The notes: generated from the letters alone by a model not told the origin. Positions 31,258 through 43,247 are shown, counted from the first letter of the stretch. The stretch is 64,000 bases of DNA from Agapetus fuscipes (GCA_951799405.1 OX637354.1:62001-126000), one strand, 5' to 3'. Translations and numbers: made by a program.

Positions 31258-31748
31258 TCCCCTTAGTGCTTGTTTGTAGTATATCTGTAGGTAATTTCAC
31301 ATGTTCCTTGACTTATAGGTTGGTATGCGGCTGACCACCCATACTGTAAAAAATGGTTCACTTTGCCAATGTCACCCCTGTTTCAGGGAAGGACGGAAAG
31401 AGTTGCAGAGCTTATGTTCATTTGAGATTGGATTTTTATATTGTAGGTCCACATGCGGTATGTGTTAGCGCGAAATTATACATGTCTGCTTGTGGGAATG
31501 CATTGAATATAAATCTTAAATGATATATATCTTTGCAGCTTAGATTAGATTAGATTAGCAATGTTTGTATATATACTGGACCAATTTGTCTTAAGAAAAC
31601 TGGATATTATTTTAAAAAGATTTAAAACACCTCTCACATCGTGTTTAACCTTTTTTTCTTAGCTCAGATTATGTAGAATGTTATTCTTAAGCCAATTTAT
31701 TTTCTGTCTTTGAATCAAATGGTCGATAAACCAAACAATCACTGGGGG
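31258..31748 (+). mobile_element. MITE-1 split by LINE-A tail
   Basis: MITE-1 occupies 31258-31306 and 31558-31748 (CACATG|...|CAATGTTTGTATATATAC would be continuous). The right end is AACCAAACAATCACTGGGG. Confidence 0.85.
31307..31557 (+). repeat. LINE-A 3' tail inserted in MITE-1
   Basis: Both edges are exact because the host is known: starts TTCCTTGACTTATAGG, ends TTAGATTAGATTAG. Confidence 0.9.
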
Positions 31749-31799
31749 GACGGTTTGCCAAATTTTTGCTGGTTCCATTGAACTTGAATTGGCTTGACC

Positions 31800-31872
31800 A
31801 TAGAAGCGATCACCAAGAGGGCTCTTGAGGTGTAACTCACACTAAGACAGCCCACCAAACAAAATCATCGCA
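31800..31872 (+). repeat. SINE-2a 3' fragment
   Basis: GAGGGCTCTTGAGGTGTAAC followed by CAGCCCACCAAACAAAATC. Confidence 0.65.
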
Positions 31873-32263
31873 ACTCTCATGTAAGACATTTGTTACAAAT
31901 AAATTATCAGTTGAAATGATGAAGTATGAAGGCCTCAAGAACACCATTGTTTCACAAAATGAAGTACAAGCAATAAAACAAAAGCTGGTTGTTAAGATTG
32001 TCTATTGTTTAAATATTCCAAACAACTTGGGTTGTTTCACGTTGCGTAATGTTTATTATTATTATTATAATTGTTATTCAAGAAATCTCAAATCTGTCAT
32101 AACCTGAAAACTTTACCAACAATTGAAATAATTCGATTATGGAGTTACGTTTCTAGGGAAGTGCGCTAACGCAAAGAAAATTCTAGAAAATTAGTTCAAA
32201 TAAAAACAAATATAAGTTTTGTTCCCAAAATTATATACCAAAAATTTAAATGCAAATTGCAGG
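31873..32263. other. AT-rich, nothing recognised
   Basis: A short (ATT)n run near 32052 only. Confidence 0.4.
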
Positions 32264-32482
32264 TATTATGGCCGATGGATCAAGTCGCTATTCTTGACTA
32301 GCGTATTTGGAACAGAATAACATTGGTTCGAATCACGCCTGGCCCTTTGACCATAACTTGGACCCTGGTTCAACAGATAACATTGCATGCACACAAGCTT
32401 ATGCTTTCGCATGAAGACAACTAGCCAGGCAGAATAAATTGGGGAATATCAGTCCTCTTTACAAATGTATTTAAAAAAATAG
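32264..32482 (+). repeat. SINE-3 copy
   Basis: Head GGATCAAGTCGCTATTC, B box GGTTCGAATCACG. Subtype with ACAAGCTTATGCTTTCGC in the middle, shared with 61966-62078. Confidence 0.8.
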
Positions 32483-32779
32483 ATATCATTATTTTTATCC
32501 ATTTCACGACAACTCCGGATAGGTTCTAGGCTGCTTTATCAACCGCTGCCAACTCTGTCTATTCAATGCAAAATATCTAAAACATACAACAAATCAGTAA
32601 ATGCAAGAATTTTAAAAATATATATAAATCGCATTTAAGCTCTGCTTTAACTTCTTACAACGTTAACAACCTAGTTACAACATATTTATTTTTACAGGTC
32701 AATGTTTAAGGTATAGTTTTTACTAAACTTCAGCTTTAAGGTATAGTAAAAACTATACCGTAAACTAAATCTACAAACC
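32483..32779. other. unassigned with hairpin
   Basis: 32704-32762 folds on itself: TTTAAGGTATAGTTTTTACT and its inverted copy GGTATAGTAAAAACTATACC. Confidence 0.5.
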
Positions 32780-32958
32780 TTAATCTAAGCTGCAAAGATA
32801 TATATCATTAACGATTCATATTAAACGAATTCCCACAAGCAGACATGTATAATTTCACGCTTACACAATACACATGCCGCATGTAGACCTACAATATAAA
32901 ACACAATCTCAAATGAAAATAAGCCCTGCAACTCTTGCCGACCTTCTCTGAAACAGGT
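32780..32958 (-). repeat. LINE-A tail, 5'-truncated
   Basis: Ends inside the module at GACCTTCTCTGAAACAGG. Confidence 0.8.
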
Positions 32959-33060
32959 AATGAATACACAGGATATTGTGTGGCTGTGTTTGGTTCGTCT
33001 GTGTAAGTGTTATAATAAGTCTCTCTAGAAATAAATACACGCTTAGAGTAGTACCTACCT

Positions 33061-33272
33061 GATCTATAATCTATAATCTAAGCTGCAAGGATATGTAAGC
33101 ATTTAAGGCTCATGTAGGTTCGCGCCTACACATTCTGCATGTGTGCATACAAATGGACATAAACCTTGCAACTCCTGCCGCCGTTCCCTGAACCGGGGTG
33201 GCATTGGCAAAAGTGAACCGATTTTTACAGCACGGGTGGTCAGCCTCGTACCAACCTATCAGTCAAGGAGCA
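33061..33272 (-). repeat. LINE-A 3' tail copy
   Basis: Starts ATCTATAATCTATAATC, right end CCAACCTATCAGTCAAGG. Short internal deletion. Confidence 0.8.
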
Positions 33273-33393
33273 ATAATACTTTGTATTTGTTCGAGATCAA
33301 TTAATTGTTTAATCGTATATTTTGATAAAGTCCATCAAGGTGGTATGCAACGATTCTCCATGTTTCGAGAATGATCTTTATTTTTAATATAAA

Positions 33394-33700
33394 TTAAGGA
33401 TCGAAATTCCATGTAGCGAGTAAGGATTTTCGGCACATGACATAAATCATGACCAACTCTCGGGTGTAGTCGTCAGGCACATACGACCTGTAGCGCTCCA
33501 ATAGGGGGAACTGTCGATTGAGCTGTTGATGACCTTGTGAGACAGCACCATAAGAGACACGATGCGCTTGTTTCCAGGTTTCTGAAGCCAGTCCTCCCAA
33601 GTAGCTCCTCATGATGCAGGAATTGTGGATAATTTCCACGCTGCCTCATGAAGAGATACCTCAGGAACTCTTTGTAAGGAAAGTCAAAGGATCAGCCCCC
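33394..33700 (-). pseudogene. gene remnant or terminal exon, unknown family
   Basis: The minus-strand frame 33639-33394 ends in a stop, and a minus-strand AATAAA lies 12 bp further on (33382-33377), as in a 3' terminal exon or processed copy. Protein-like patches occur in different frames (FPYKEFLRYLFMRQRG upstream; RSYVPDDYTRELVMIYVM downstream), implying at least one frameshift. No poly(A) run is obvious. I do not recognise the family. Confidence 0.35.
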
Positions 33701-33717
33701 GGAAAACCAAATGATTA

Positions 33718-34037
33718 TTATTATTTTTAAATCCTGAGCGGGAGACTCCTTAGATTTTAGAGACTATAGGGCTCTATGGCATTTGTTTAGTGCCGCAGAG
33801 GTGTTGTTTACGAGACTGATCGGCGCTACAAAACGCCAATACTGCAAGACCCAGTTGCTGTAAGGCTGGGTGGATCTTTAGTGACCGGTCTTTGGTAAAG
33901 GTTTTATGAATTTTTCAACCCAGCGATGAGCATATTTGAAAATATAAATGGTACATTGTTTTGTGCTCCGCCGGGAATCAAACCAACAACTTTCCATTTA
34001 CAAGTCCGAAGTGTTGCCACTGGACTTCGGACCGGTT
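33718..34037 (-). repeat. SINE-2b, full length
   Basis: Head (CTTCGGACCGGTTG at the right) and body as in SINE-2a. The 3' part (33718-33812, AATCCTGAGCGGGAGACTCC) is the LINE-D-type tail instead of the 2a tail. Confidence 0.8.
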
Positions 34038-34786
34038 GTTTTGATTAATGGGTTGTTAAAATCATTTCAAGTCTAACAAGTAATATTTAAAATTGAAAAT
34101 AGTCATGATGATCACCGATCTTCCGTACAAGTGACACTGAACAGGGAAGAACACAAGTTGGTGCTAAAAACCAGGAAAGATTTTCTAGAAGTACTGTTAC
34201 ATGAGACCAATATTTAATGAGATGCTGTCAGGCTTTGAAGCAGAGTGTTCTCGAAGTTTCTGGACGTCTCTTTGTGACAACACTTTCAGATTTTGAAACT
34301 TCAGCCTTAAAGTACGTACAAGTAAGAACCAATTTGGCTCGCACGTGTAAATCTTCACTGGGTAAATAAAAGCATCAAAGTGAGTGTTTAAACCGGAAAT
34401 AATAAAAACCTACCAACTGAAATATTTAACTTTCTTTCAGCGGAAACAGAAAGAACGAAAAGAAATACGCAGCGAATTCTTTTTATTAAAAAAGAAAAGA
34501 AATTGATTTGACTGCAGTGTGGCCATGCTGAAAATATGACACGGAAGTTTACTTTGCTGATTTTCAAATTCCTTGGGATTGAGAAGCTACATTGAATTGA
34601 AATAAAAGTTATCATTACTTTCAAACACTTTGAATAGGAATACTTATGATGATTATAATACGGATTTAACATGCAAAGTTTGTTCATGAGAATTAATCGC
34701 TAATGGTTTGTTGTAGTATTGCTACGATCGCCGAACACAGTGTGCAAACTTTGAATTTTCTAGAGCTACTCGTTCTTATTTTTGTA
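34038..34786. other. unassigned
   Basis: No family or supported exon seen. Confidence 0.4.
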
Positions 34787-34936
34787 TCAAGCTGCCATTC
34801 CTTTAGGAGTGGAAAGTACTTCCATATATGCGTCTTCACTTTGCTTTAGGGGTGGAAAGTACTTCCATATATGCGTCTTCACTTTGTTTTATCTTTGCAC
34901 ATTTCTCTTATTTCCTCGACATTCATTCATCTATCG
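34787..34936 (-). repeat. LINE-B variant 3' end with 47-bp duplication
   Basis: GTGGAAAGTACTTCCATATA...CTTCACTTTG occurs twice in tandem. LINE-B-like ending near ATTTCCTCGACATTCATTC. Confidence 0.65.
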
Positions 34937-35094
34937 ATGTTGTGGCCGAGGGGTCAAGTGGCTGATCTTTCTAGCGTATTTGGAATGGAATAACGCTGGT
35001 TCGATCACCACCCCGGGCTCATTTGACCTTAACTTTGATCCTGGTTCAACCGATGTCATTGGGTAAATATAAATAAATAGTTCATTTAAATATA

Positions 35095-35456
35095 TAAAAA
35101 TCAAGTTATTTTTTATTAAACGTTGTTTTATTTTCACAATAATATTTTGAATCTCGAGTACTTTTGACCTTCAATATTCAGGTCATTATCAAGAGTGATG
35201 TATAAAAAAATTAAAATTATTAAGAACAAACCATAGATCAAAATTATATAAATTCAAATAAATAGGTAGGTATAGGTACAATAAATATGAACTTAATTAA
35301 AATTAAATACAACAGTCAAAAATGACCTGAATATTGAAGGTCGAAAGTACTCGAGATTCAAAATATTATTGTGAAAATAAAACAACGTTTAATAAAAAAT
35401 AACTTGATTTTAAATAAAATGAATTTTCACTGTGTGAATACACAAACCCTACAAAA
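35095..35456 (+). mobile_element. FB element inserted in SINE-3
   Basis: Inverted arms of ~95 bp (35097-35193 and 35320-35415) with a 126-bp AT-rich centre, then a tail (GAATTTTCACTGTGTGAATA). Degenerate hammerhead-like core GACCTGAATATTGAAGGTCG with GAAAG. Perfect 13-bp duplication TCATTTAAATATA (35082-35094, 35457-35469). Confidence 0.9.
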
Positions 35457-35507
35457 TCATTTAAATATACTATAATTAATTATTAATTGATGGTATACCT
35501 GGCTGAC

Positions 35508-35727
35508 CACCCATACTGTAAAAAATGGTTCACTTTGCCAATGTCACCCCTGTTTCAGGGAATGTCGGCAAGAGTTGCAGGGCTTATGTTCATTTGAGGT
35601 TTGGATTTTATTTGTAAGTACACAATCAGCATTTGTAAGCGCGAACTACACGTGTTTGTTTGTGGGCATACATCTGAGAGCTTTAAATGAATATATCCTT
35701 GCAACTTAGATTATAGATTAAAGATAG
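35508..35727 (+). repeat. LINE-A tail inserted in SINE-3
   Basis: 5'-truncated at GGCTGACCACCC. ATACCTG on both sides is a probable 7-bp target duplication. Confidence 0.8.
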
Positions 35728-35800
35728 ATACCTGTTTCTGGCCAGGCAGAATAGGTTGACGAAATGCATTCCTCTTCACAAATCTATTTAAAAAACAATC

Positions 35801-36850
35801 TCTTTACTTTTTCTCAATCTGCAGGTTCCAGTCATTTGAATTCTTGATTATTTGATCGCTCTGTATTGTCGATGGTTTTTTTCTTCCACGCTTATTTTTA
35901 TCATTTTCTCAGCAAACAATTTAATCTTAATAAAATCGAACGGATGTATGTTTTTTCTGTATGGACTCCTAACTCCTAAAATATTTTATCTCCTATTTCT
36001 CAAATCAGAGAATCCCCACTTATTTAGTTTTACTTTCAAAGTGGCAATATTCACTCCATAACAAATATATTTTTTTCCACACCGAAATCTTATTCCAAAA
36101 AAAAAAATCCCCAGCTTCCTATTATTTTTCTAATCCGACCTATGCTGGGCTTAGCGGTCAGTCTTCTCATTAAAGACTACGAATACTAGTTCTATTAGAG
36201 CACAGGTGCCGTACTGTGCATCCCCCCTCACAGTTTCCAATCACCCCTCACCGCGGCTTTACACTCACTTCTGGAAGGTAGTGGAAGGTTTTATTGGGGC
36301 AGGGATGAGAAATTAATATCGAAGTCTTAATGAAAAGAAAGCTATCGAGACTGACATTTAACGATAGCAATATAGAAGAAAAATTTAGTTTTCTATGATT
36401 AAAATGTAACAAAAAAATTATCAAAGATGTATTCACTGTAAGGATATTTCTATATTCAATGAGGTGTTTGTATAATGTGAGGATATTTACTGTGAAGTAT
36501 CTGTTTGTTTGTTCAAAATCTGCTTCGAGATTCAAGCCGTGCTCCGGAGAATTCTCTCTACACTATTATTTTGTGGCTCTGCTCGGGTGTTGAACGCGCG
36601 AATAATATCACGTATAAAAACAAATAAAGAATCAAAACATTATAACACACTTTATTTATCCACAATCATAATATTATACATAATAAACCACAACAATATT
36701 AAGTATAATAGAATGCTTGTGGCTCTCAAGCCAGGGAAAAGACAATCTCTTGTTTTTTTTCTAATCTCCTTTTTTGCGTTCTTTTGTTTTGTTTTCAAAT
36801 TCAAATTTAAATTTGTATGTTCCATTCTACATAACGAATTATTTTAAATG
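35801..36850. other. AT-rich, no gene supported
   Basis: A GC-richer patch at 36120-36290 was examined on both strands without finding an exon. Open frames at 36248-36847 lack protein-like composition. Confidence 0.4.
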
Positions 36851-36935
36851 TACGGGTATACCTGAAAGCAGACACGCGTCAGTTTTCTCTTACAGATCCT
36901 GCATGTGTATTTACAAAATAAAAATCTGATTATTT
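36851..36935 (-). repeat. LINE-A tail scrap
   Basis: AAGCAGACACGCGTCAG and GATCCTGCATGTGTATTTAC. Confidence 0.55.
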
Positions 36936-37770
36936 TCATTACTGTCACTCTTTTACTAAGACAATACCACCTTATTCATAAAAAGGTTTTAATTTTTAAA
37001 ACAGTATAAAGTTGGTTTTCCCATAGGTACTAATAATCTGGTTTAACTCTGGTTTTAAGTTCAACCAATCTAATGAATAAGGCTGATAGAGTTGAAGAAA
37101 CAAGAACGAACAGGTTTAAGGTATAAACCACCATTAAAATAAGATTTTTTCAATCTGCGATAAAATCCTTTTTTTGTTATTATAAAAATAAGGATCGTCA
37201 CCTCTGATGACGTAGCACTCGGCAGCAGTTACAACAAATAAAAGTGTGTCACCTCAGCGATATAATCCCTGACGCCTTATTTATTGTCAAAGCCAAGTTG
37301 CTAGAGGAAATAATGACGCTAAAACAATCAAATAAAACTACTCGCGGGAAGGAATAGTGTTGAGGTTTTTTCTCGTTTATTTTGAAGACGTTGAGCTGTC
37401 GTTTGCGCGGGGAAATACTGACAACAAGGCGGCGTAATCCAAAACCATAAAAAACAAAAAAAAAAACAAAAAAAATTATTTTGTATTGTCAAGAAGACAA
37501 AACAAAAGTGTTGGCTGATATTCTTTTCATTTCAGTAATAATGTACAAATAAAACACAAAGTTGTTCTAGTTGTCCACTTGATCAACTTGTGAAGAAAAA
37601 CTTTGTTTTATTTGTAGATTATTAATTTAAAGCGCATGCTTACAATGTCAATACACAATTCCTACAATTTTTTTCGTTCTTTAATCGTTTAATTTTCCAA
37701 ATATTATGCTCTTCACTGCGTTACAAATTTCATCTGCCTTTACCATAAAACCGTTATCCAATCTTACTCC
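36936..37770. other. unassigned; possible tiny MITE
   Basis: CCTTATTCATAAA at about 36970 and ATGAATAAGG at about 37074 could be ends of a ~115-bp MITE. Otherwise nothing. Confidence 0.35.
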
Positions 37771-38025
37771 ATTCCTGGACTTATAGGTTGGTATGAGGCT
37801 GACCACCCATACTGTAAAAAATGGTTCACTTTGCCAATGTCACCCCTGTTTCAGGGAATGTCGGCAAGATTTACAGGATTTATGTTCATTTGAGGTTTGG
37901 ATTTTATTTGTAAGTACACAATCAGCATTTGTAAGCGCGAACTACACGTGTTTGTTTGTGGGCATACATCTGAGAGCTTTGAATGACTATATCCTTGCAA
38001 CTTAGATTATAGATTATAGATTATA
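37771..38025 (+). repeat. LINE-A 3' tail copy
   Basis: Starts ATTCCTGGACTTATAGG, ends in three TAGATTA units. Confidence 0.85.
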
Positions 38026-38182
38026 TGCTTATTTGAGATTGGGTTTTTATATTGGACCTACAATACAAAAACATGCGGCATATGTAAGCACGAACTTATA
38101 CATGTCTGCTTATGGGACTGCATTGAATATTAACCTTAAATGTAATATATCTTTGCAACTTAGATCATGAATAGATAGATTG
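38026..38182 (+). repeat. LINE-A tail fragment, rearranged
   Basis: Joined directly to the previous copy. Begins at TTATTTGAGATTGGG and contains a short inverted piece (GGACCTACAATACAAAAAC). Confidence 0.7.
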
Positions 38183-38687
38183 TAATATGACTTTTATTGT
38201 AAAATTAATAAGGGATGTACATATGACCCCTGAAACAAACCACAGTTTCCCAAACATGGTAAATAAACATCAAACAATTAATTAATTATGTCTCACCACG
38301 CCTCGCTAATATGAAATTAGAGTCGTGGGGCTTACTCCGAGAACCCCTTTCACAAATTTGTGGGATGGCAAACGAGTTTTTGGACGGAAAGGGCAGACTG
38401 GGAAAGTGGCAAAAGGAATCGCTAATAGGGCGCTGAGAATCTCTTTACCTTCTTACATAACTTTAACTTGTGGCCAAATTGTATAATGATGCAAATGACA
38501 AAAAGTTTGAGAACATTTTTTTTACAACTTTTTTTTCATTTTGTTTTCTAAAACCTAACAAATAATTTAGATAGTTAAATCAAATTTAGTTAATCTAAGA
38601 TAGTTAAAATTAATGCTATAATATATAGTTCTATGTTTTGACGCGTTCTGATTTGCGACTAACGTGATTGCATGACTTAGCTAGTGC
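38183..38687. other. unassigned
   Basis: 38290-38450 is GC-richer without an open exon. Confidence 0.35.
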
Positions 38688-38842
38688 AGAGTGAAAATAA
38701 GAGAAGAGTATGTATGAAAAAGGTGATGAATATTGAGGAAATGAAAGTGGTTTGTAAGGACAGAAAAAAGTGGAGGCGCATCTGCGGAGGTACCGGCCAC
38801 CCCTAGTGGAACGGCGGCAGGATACAGTAACAGTAACAGCTA
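38688..38842 (+). pseudogene. LINE-B variant 3' end
   Basis: Codons MKKVMNIEEMKVVCKDRKKW, then CCGGCCACCCCTAGTGG and a CAGTAACAGTAACAG tail. Confidence 0.7.
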
Positions 38843-39403
38843 CACATATAGTGTAACTTCTTGCCGCATTCTCTCCGAAGGGGTTGCATATGGCGAGTGG
38901 AACCAATTTATTTTTACAGGTAAAGGGGCCTGCCTTACGCCCCTTCAACCACTTCAGTTGAAGTGGGGGCTCAGCTCCCGTGAGAACTGGTACTAATTTA
39001 TAATTTAATATTTGTGAAGGCTGAGTAAGCCTTTGACCAGTCCTCAGTCCAGTAGTAACACTTCAATATACTATTTATATTTTCAAATTTGGTCTTCGCT
39101 GGGTTGAAAAATTCATAAACTTTTACCAAAGACAGGTCACTAAAAGCCCAGCCTAACAGCAATTGGGTCTTGCTTGAGTATTACACTAGTGGCACTACAA
39201 CAAGTGTCATAGACCCCTATAATCTCTGAAATCTAAATAGTCTCCAGCACAGGATTTCTTGAAAAAAAAAAACCTTGCTGGTATTTTATATTGGGTTTGG
39301 AATAAACACCAAAACGATAAATCATTTCTGTCACCCTCGGTGGGATTCGAACCCGAGCTCTCGGCATGGAATGCAAGCACTCTACCAACTGAGCTATCGA
39401 CCG
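38843..39403 (-). repeat. SINE-1 split by a SINE-2b
   Basis: 3' half at 38843-39034, 5' half with head (GGGATTCGAACCCGAGC, GAGCTATCGACCGG) at 39270-39403. CCTT flanks the insertion. Confidence 0.85.
39035..39269 (+). repeat. SINE-2b inserted in SINE-1
   Basis: SINE-2 head and body to GTCTTGCTTGAG, followed by the LINE-D-type 3' end (GTCATAGACCCCTATAATC) and an A-run. Confidence 0.8.
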
Positions 39404-39712
39404 GACATGCTCTGCCCTGTCACGTCTCTGGTCTCGGTAGGCAGGCGCCTACATCGACAATATCAATATGTAACTTTCGAACGTCCATTGGTTATTTAGT
39501 TAATTGCTTTGAGCGACACCACAGTGTTGAGCAAATAAAACCCTTATGTAAGTGGTTATAAGAGCTGATTATATAAACCACATGAAAAGGAAGAGTAGCA
39601 TTCTAAGAAGTTAGTCCAAGGGTTGTATCTTATGTAACATCCAACCTGTGCAAGTAGGCAGGACAGTAGTTTAGTTGTTAGTGTTATTGCTTATACTTAC
39701 TTACTTACACCT
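39404..39712. other. unassigned
   Basis: Mixed composition with AATAAA at about 39535. No exon supported. Confidence 0.35.
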
Positions 39713-40265
39713 AAATCTAAATCTAAATCTAAATCTAAGCTGCAAGGATATGTATCATTTGAGATTCATATCAAATGCATTCCCACAAGCAGAAACGTAT
39801 AATTTCGCGCTCACACATGCCGCATGTGGACCTGCAATATAAAAACCCAATTCTCAAATGGACATAAGCCCTGCAACTCTTGCCGACCTTCCCTGAAACA
39901 GGGGTGACATTGGCAAAGTGAACCATTTTTTACAGTATGGGTGGTCAGCCTCATACCAACCTATAAGTCAAGGAATATAAGCAATTAATTACATTTGAGT
40001 ATAACAAAAAAACAAATAATCAACTGAACAATTAAACAGTAAAAAAATTAAAAAGCTACTAAACATATTCCATAAAAAAGTGATTTTGTTTTAAAGCCTC
40101 AGACTTAAACGCCAGCATTACAGATCAACCGCCATTTCTTTCTGTCCTTGCATACTGCTTTCATTTCATCCAGAGTCATAACCTTTTTCATACAAGCTCT
40201 CCTTTTATTATGACTCTGGATATCCCATTCATTCGCTATTTCGAAAATTTGGTCCATCCATACCT
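39713..40265 (-). mobile_element. LINE-A 3' end, truncated
   Basis: (AAATCT)n tail at the left, tail to 39977, 3' UTR, and ORF end at 40112-40265 (GATCAACCGCCATTTC on the plus strand). Confidence 0.85.
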
Positions 40266-40312
40266 AATACAACTAACACCAAGTCCTAATAAAGCTAATA
40301 CAGTTAGTAAAC

Positions 40313-40450
40313 CGCCTTGGTTCACTTTTGTCAATGCCATCCCGCTTCAGGGACCGGCGGCAGGAGTTGCAAAGTAAATGTTCATGTGAGATATGGTTTA
40401 TTTTGTAAGTTCACATGCAGCAATTGTAAGTGCATACTTAGCTGTGTCTC
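40313..40450 (+). repeat. LINE-A tail fragment
   Basis: Diverged: GGTTCACTTTTGTCAATGCC, GGCGGCAGGAGTTGCAAAG. Confidence 0.65.
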
Positions 40451-40706
40451 ATTTCCATTATTGCTCCGGTTTTTTTATACAAAAGTTGGCACACAATAAC
40501 TCATGTAAGTTTCATCGTAAACTCTTCAGTAGTTTAGGAATCCATACAGGACAAACATACATCCGTTTAATTTTAAATTAGAGATTCTAAAAGGCTCTTT
40601 GTTGGCTTTAAAACTGTGCCTTTATTAGAAACTAGTCATGTAAGGTCCATCTAGGATTACAGAAGCTAAGTTTTACTAGTCGACAACACTCACAGAGGGC
40701 TAGCTG
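40451..40706. other. unassigned
   Basis: Nothing recognised. Confidence 0.4.
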
Positions 40707-40920
40707 TAACTGTAGCTTTAACTTTGTCTCAATCCCGCTAAGGGTGGCCAAAGCCTCTGTAGATTCGCCTTCATTTTTTCCTATCCTTTTATAGCTCTTT
40801 CAGTTCATGAATATCAGATATCCATCACTCTTTTCATACATTTTCTTCTTTTACATTCACTTTGCATATTCCATTAGTTCACAATTTCACCAATCTGATC
40901 CAACCATACTGTCATCAGTC
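40707..40920 (-). repeat. LINE-B 3' end
   Basis: GTAACTGTAGCTTTAACTTTG tail, GCTAAGGGTGGCCAAAGCC, then decayed ORF codons. A SINE-2a 3' scrap follows at 40978-41012. Confidence 0.7.
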
Positions 40921-41223
40921 TTCTCTGTATTCTCTACATTTATTTCTCCTACGTTTCCTCCAGCTATCAAGTATATGTAATTCACACAAAAACAGAGCTC
41001 ACCAAATACATAAGTTCAGGTTTATGATAGAAACCTCAAACCACATCAAAGTTCCCATAAAATTAAATAAATAAAAAATGGTTCACAAAGTGCAAAACCA
41101 TTTATGTACAGTATGGGTTAAAAAGATTAAAAGAGGCATATTAACAATTTCTGAAAAGTTTTAGCGGAAACATTGTAGAACTCCATTTTAATTATTAAAA
41201 AATGATAACAAACTTTGTTTAGT

Positions 41224-41838
41224 TCTACTGATGGTTTGGACATTTGGAGAGAATGAATGAGGAAAGACTGACGAAGAAAGTGTATGCTGCGAGAATTGAT
41301 GGATGTCGTGGAAGAGGAAGACCGAGAAAGGTAGTGGATGGACCAATTTTCGAAATAGCGAATGAATGGGATATCCAAAGTCATAATAAAAGGAGAGCTT
41401 GTATGAAAAAGGTTATGGCTCTGGATGAAATGAAAGAAGTATGCAAGGATCGAAAGAAATGGCGGTTGATCTGTAATGCTGGCGGTTAAAGCTGAGGCTT
41501 TTAAATTTAAAAAAATATGTTTTGTAGTTTTTTAATTTTTTACTGTTTATTTGTTTTATATATTTGATTGTATTAATTGCTTGTACTCCTTGACTGATAG
41601 GTTGGTATGCGGCTGACCACCCATACTGTAAAAAATGGTTCACTTTGCCAATGTCACCCCTGCTTCAGGGAAGGTCGGCAAGAGTTGCAGGGCTTATGTT
41701 CATTTGAGATTGAGTTTTTTATATTGTAGATCCACATGCGGCATGTGTAAGCGCGAAATTATGCATTTCTGCTTGTGGGAATGCATTTAATATGAATCTC
41801 AAATGATACATATCTTTGTAGCTTAGATTTAGATTTTT
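41224..41838 (+). mobile_element. LINE-A 3' end, truncated
   Basis: ORF end 41244-41489 (GHLERMNEERLTKKVYAARI through WRLICNAGG), 3' UTR, tail 41586-41838. It abuts the large LINE-A copy. Confidence 0.85.
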
Positions 41839-43242
41839 AGATGGGAATTCTGGAGATGGGTCGGTGCCATTAGGAATAAAGATTCTGCATTGACCACCCC
41901 AGGAATCAAAAGTGCTGTTGGTGAGATGGTATGGGAGAATGATGAAGTATGTAAGAGATGGAAAGAATATTTTGAAGGGATTTTTGGTCGTGGCGAAAGA
42001 AATTTGTTTAGAAAAATGACAGAAGAGAATGAATTTAGGATTTTGAAAGAAGAAATAAAAGTATCTATTGAATGTTTGAAGAATGGAAAGTCTGCTGGGT
42101 TTGATGGAATAAATGGTGAAATGTTGAAAGCAGGAGGTGAATGCGTGATAGATTGGATGTACGAATTATGTAAGCTTTGTGTGAATGCAGGAGTAGTACC
42201 GATGGATTGGAGGAAGGCAGTCATTGTTCCCATTTACAAAGGTAAAGGGGACAAAAAAGACTGTCAGAACTTCAGACCAATCAGTCTACTCAGTATACCA
42301 GGAAAAGTCTTCTGTAAGGTGATTATAAAAAATGTGATTCTGACTACTAGTGAAAGGATTTCCGATATACAGTCCGGCTTTATGGCCGGTAGAGGCTGTG
42401 TTGATCAGATTTTTACTCTACGACAACTTGTTGAAAAACAATTGTCGGTGAGGCGGAAGCTGTTCACGGCCTTTGTAGATCTGGAAAAGGCTTTTGACTC
42501 AGTGGACAGAGGTATGTTATGGGATGTTTTGAAAGCATACGGAGTGAATGGGGCTCTCCTTGGTGCGGTGCATGCAAACTATGAAAATAGTAAGGCATGT
42601 GTCCGTATTGATGGTGAGTATAGCGAGTGGTTTGAAGTTTATAAGGGTGTGAGGCAAGGATGTGTGATGAGTCCATGGCTATTTAACATAGTTATGGACA
42701 AGTGTGTCAGGGATGCTAGACTTAATGATTGTGGATTGATGATAGGAGAGAGCAAAGTGAGTGTTCTACTGTATGCAGATGATGCAGTTCTTGTATCTGA
42801 TTCTGCAGTAGAATTGCAAACAATGCTCTCTAGATTGAATGAAGCTTTGTTAGGTAACCATCTGAAGTTGAATGCAAGTAAGACGAAAGTATTGATTTTT
42901 GAAAGAGATGATGAAAGTATGAATTATGAATTTAAAATTAATGGAATGAATGTTGATGTCGTAAATGAGTTTGTATACCTGGGAAGTAAGTTTGAAAAAG
43001 ATGGAAGAATGACCGGTGAATTTGAAAGAAGAGTAATGAAGGGCAGGTGTGTACTGGGTGCCACAGCTTGTATCGCCAAAAATCAAAACATATCTAAAAA
43101 TGCTCGATTGGCGGTACGCAGTGGCATACTTTTACCCACCTTGATGTATGGAAGCGAGGCCTGGACGGTGAATGAAAGTGAAATTAGTAAAGTCCATACT
43201 GTTGAAATGGACTTTCTAAGAAGTATGATGGGGCTCTCCTAG
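41839..43242 (+). pseudogene. LINE-A reverse transcriptase (5'-truncated, copy 1)
   Basis: The frame is open from the junction at 41839 (no ATG until well inside). Counting from 41890, the reverse transcriptase shows AFVDLEKAFDSV (residues 194-205, first catalytic Asp), GVRQGCVMSPWLF (253-265) and LLYADDAVL (293-301, catalytic YADD). The amino-terminal endonuclease expected of non-LTR elements is missing. The frame ends abruptly in SMMGLS because a 680-bp segment is duplicated in tandem from 43230. Layout resembles RTE/Jockey-group LINEs; the clade is unresolved. Genomic parasite, not a host gene. Confidence 0.88.
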
Positions 43243-43247
43243 GTGCG

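Larger units (their letters stand above)
34937..35800 (+). repeat. SINE-3 split by FB element and LINE-A tail
   Basis: SINE-3 pieces: 34937-35094 (head GGGGTCAAGTGGCTGATC, B box GGTTCGATCACC), 35457-35507 and 35728-35800 (TACCTGTTTCTGGCCAGGC). Removing the two insertions restores a continuous SINE-3. Confidence 0.85.

Noticed and set aside
39320..39403. tRNA-like sequences with A and B boxes at many sites
   Set aside because: All are heads of SINE copies fused to a repeated body. Anticodon stems do not pair properly, so none is called a tRNA gene.
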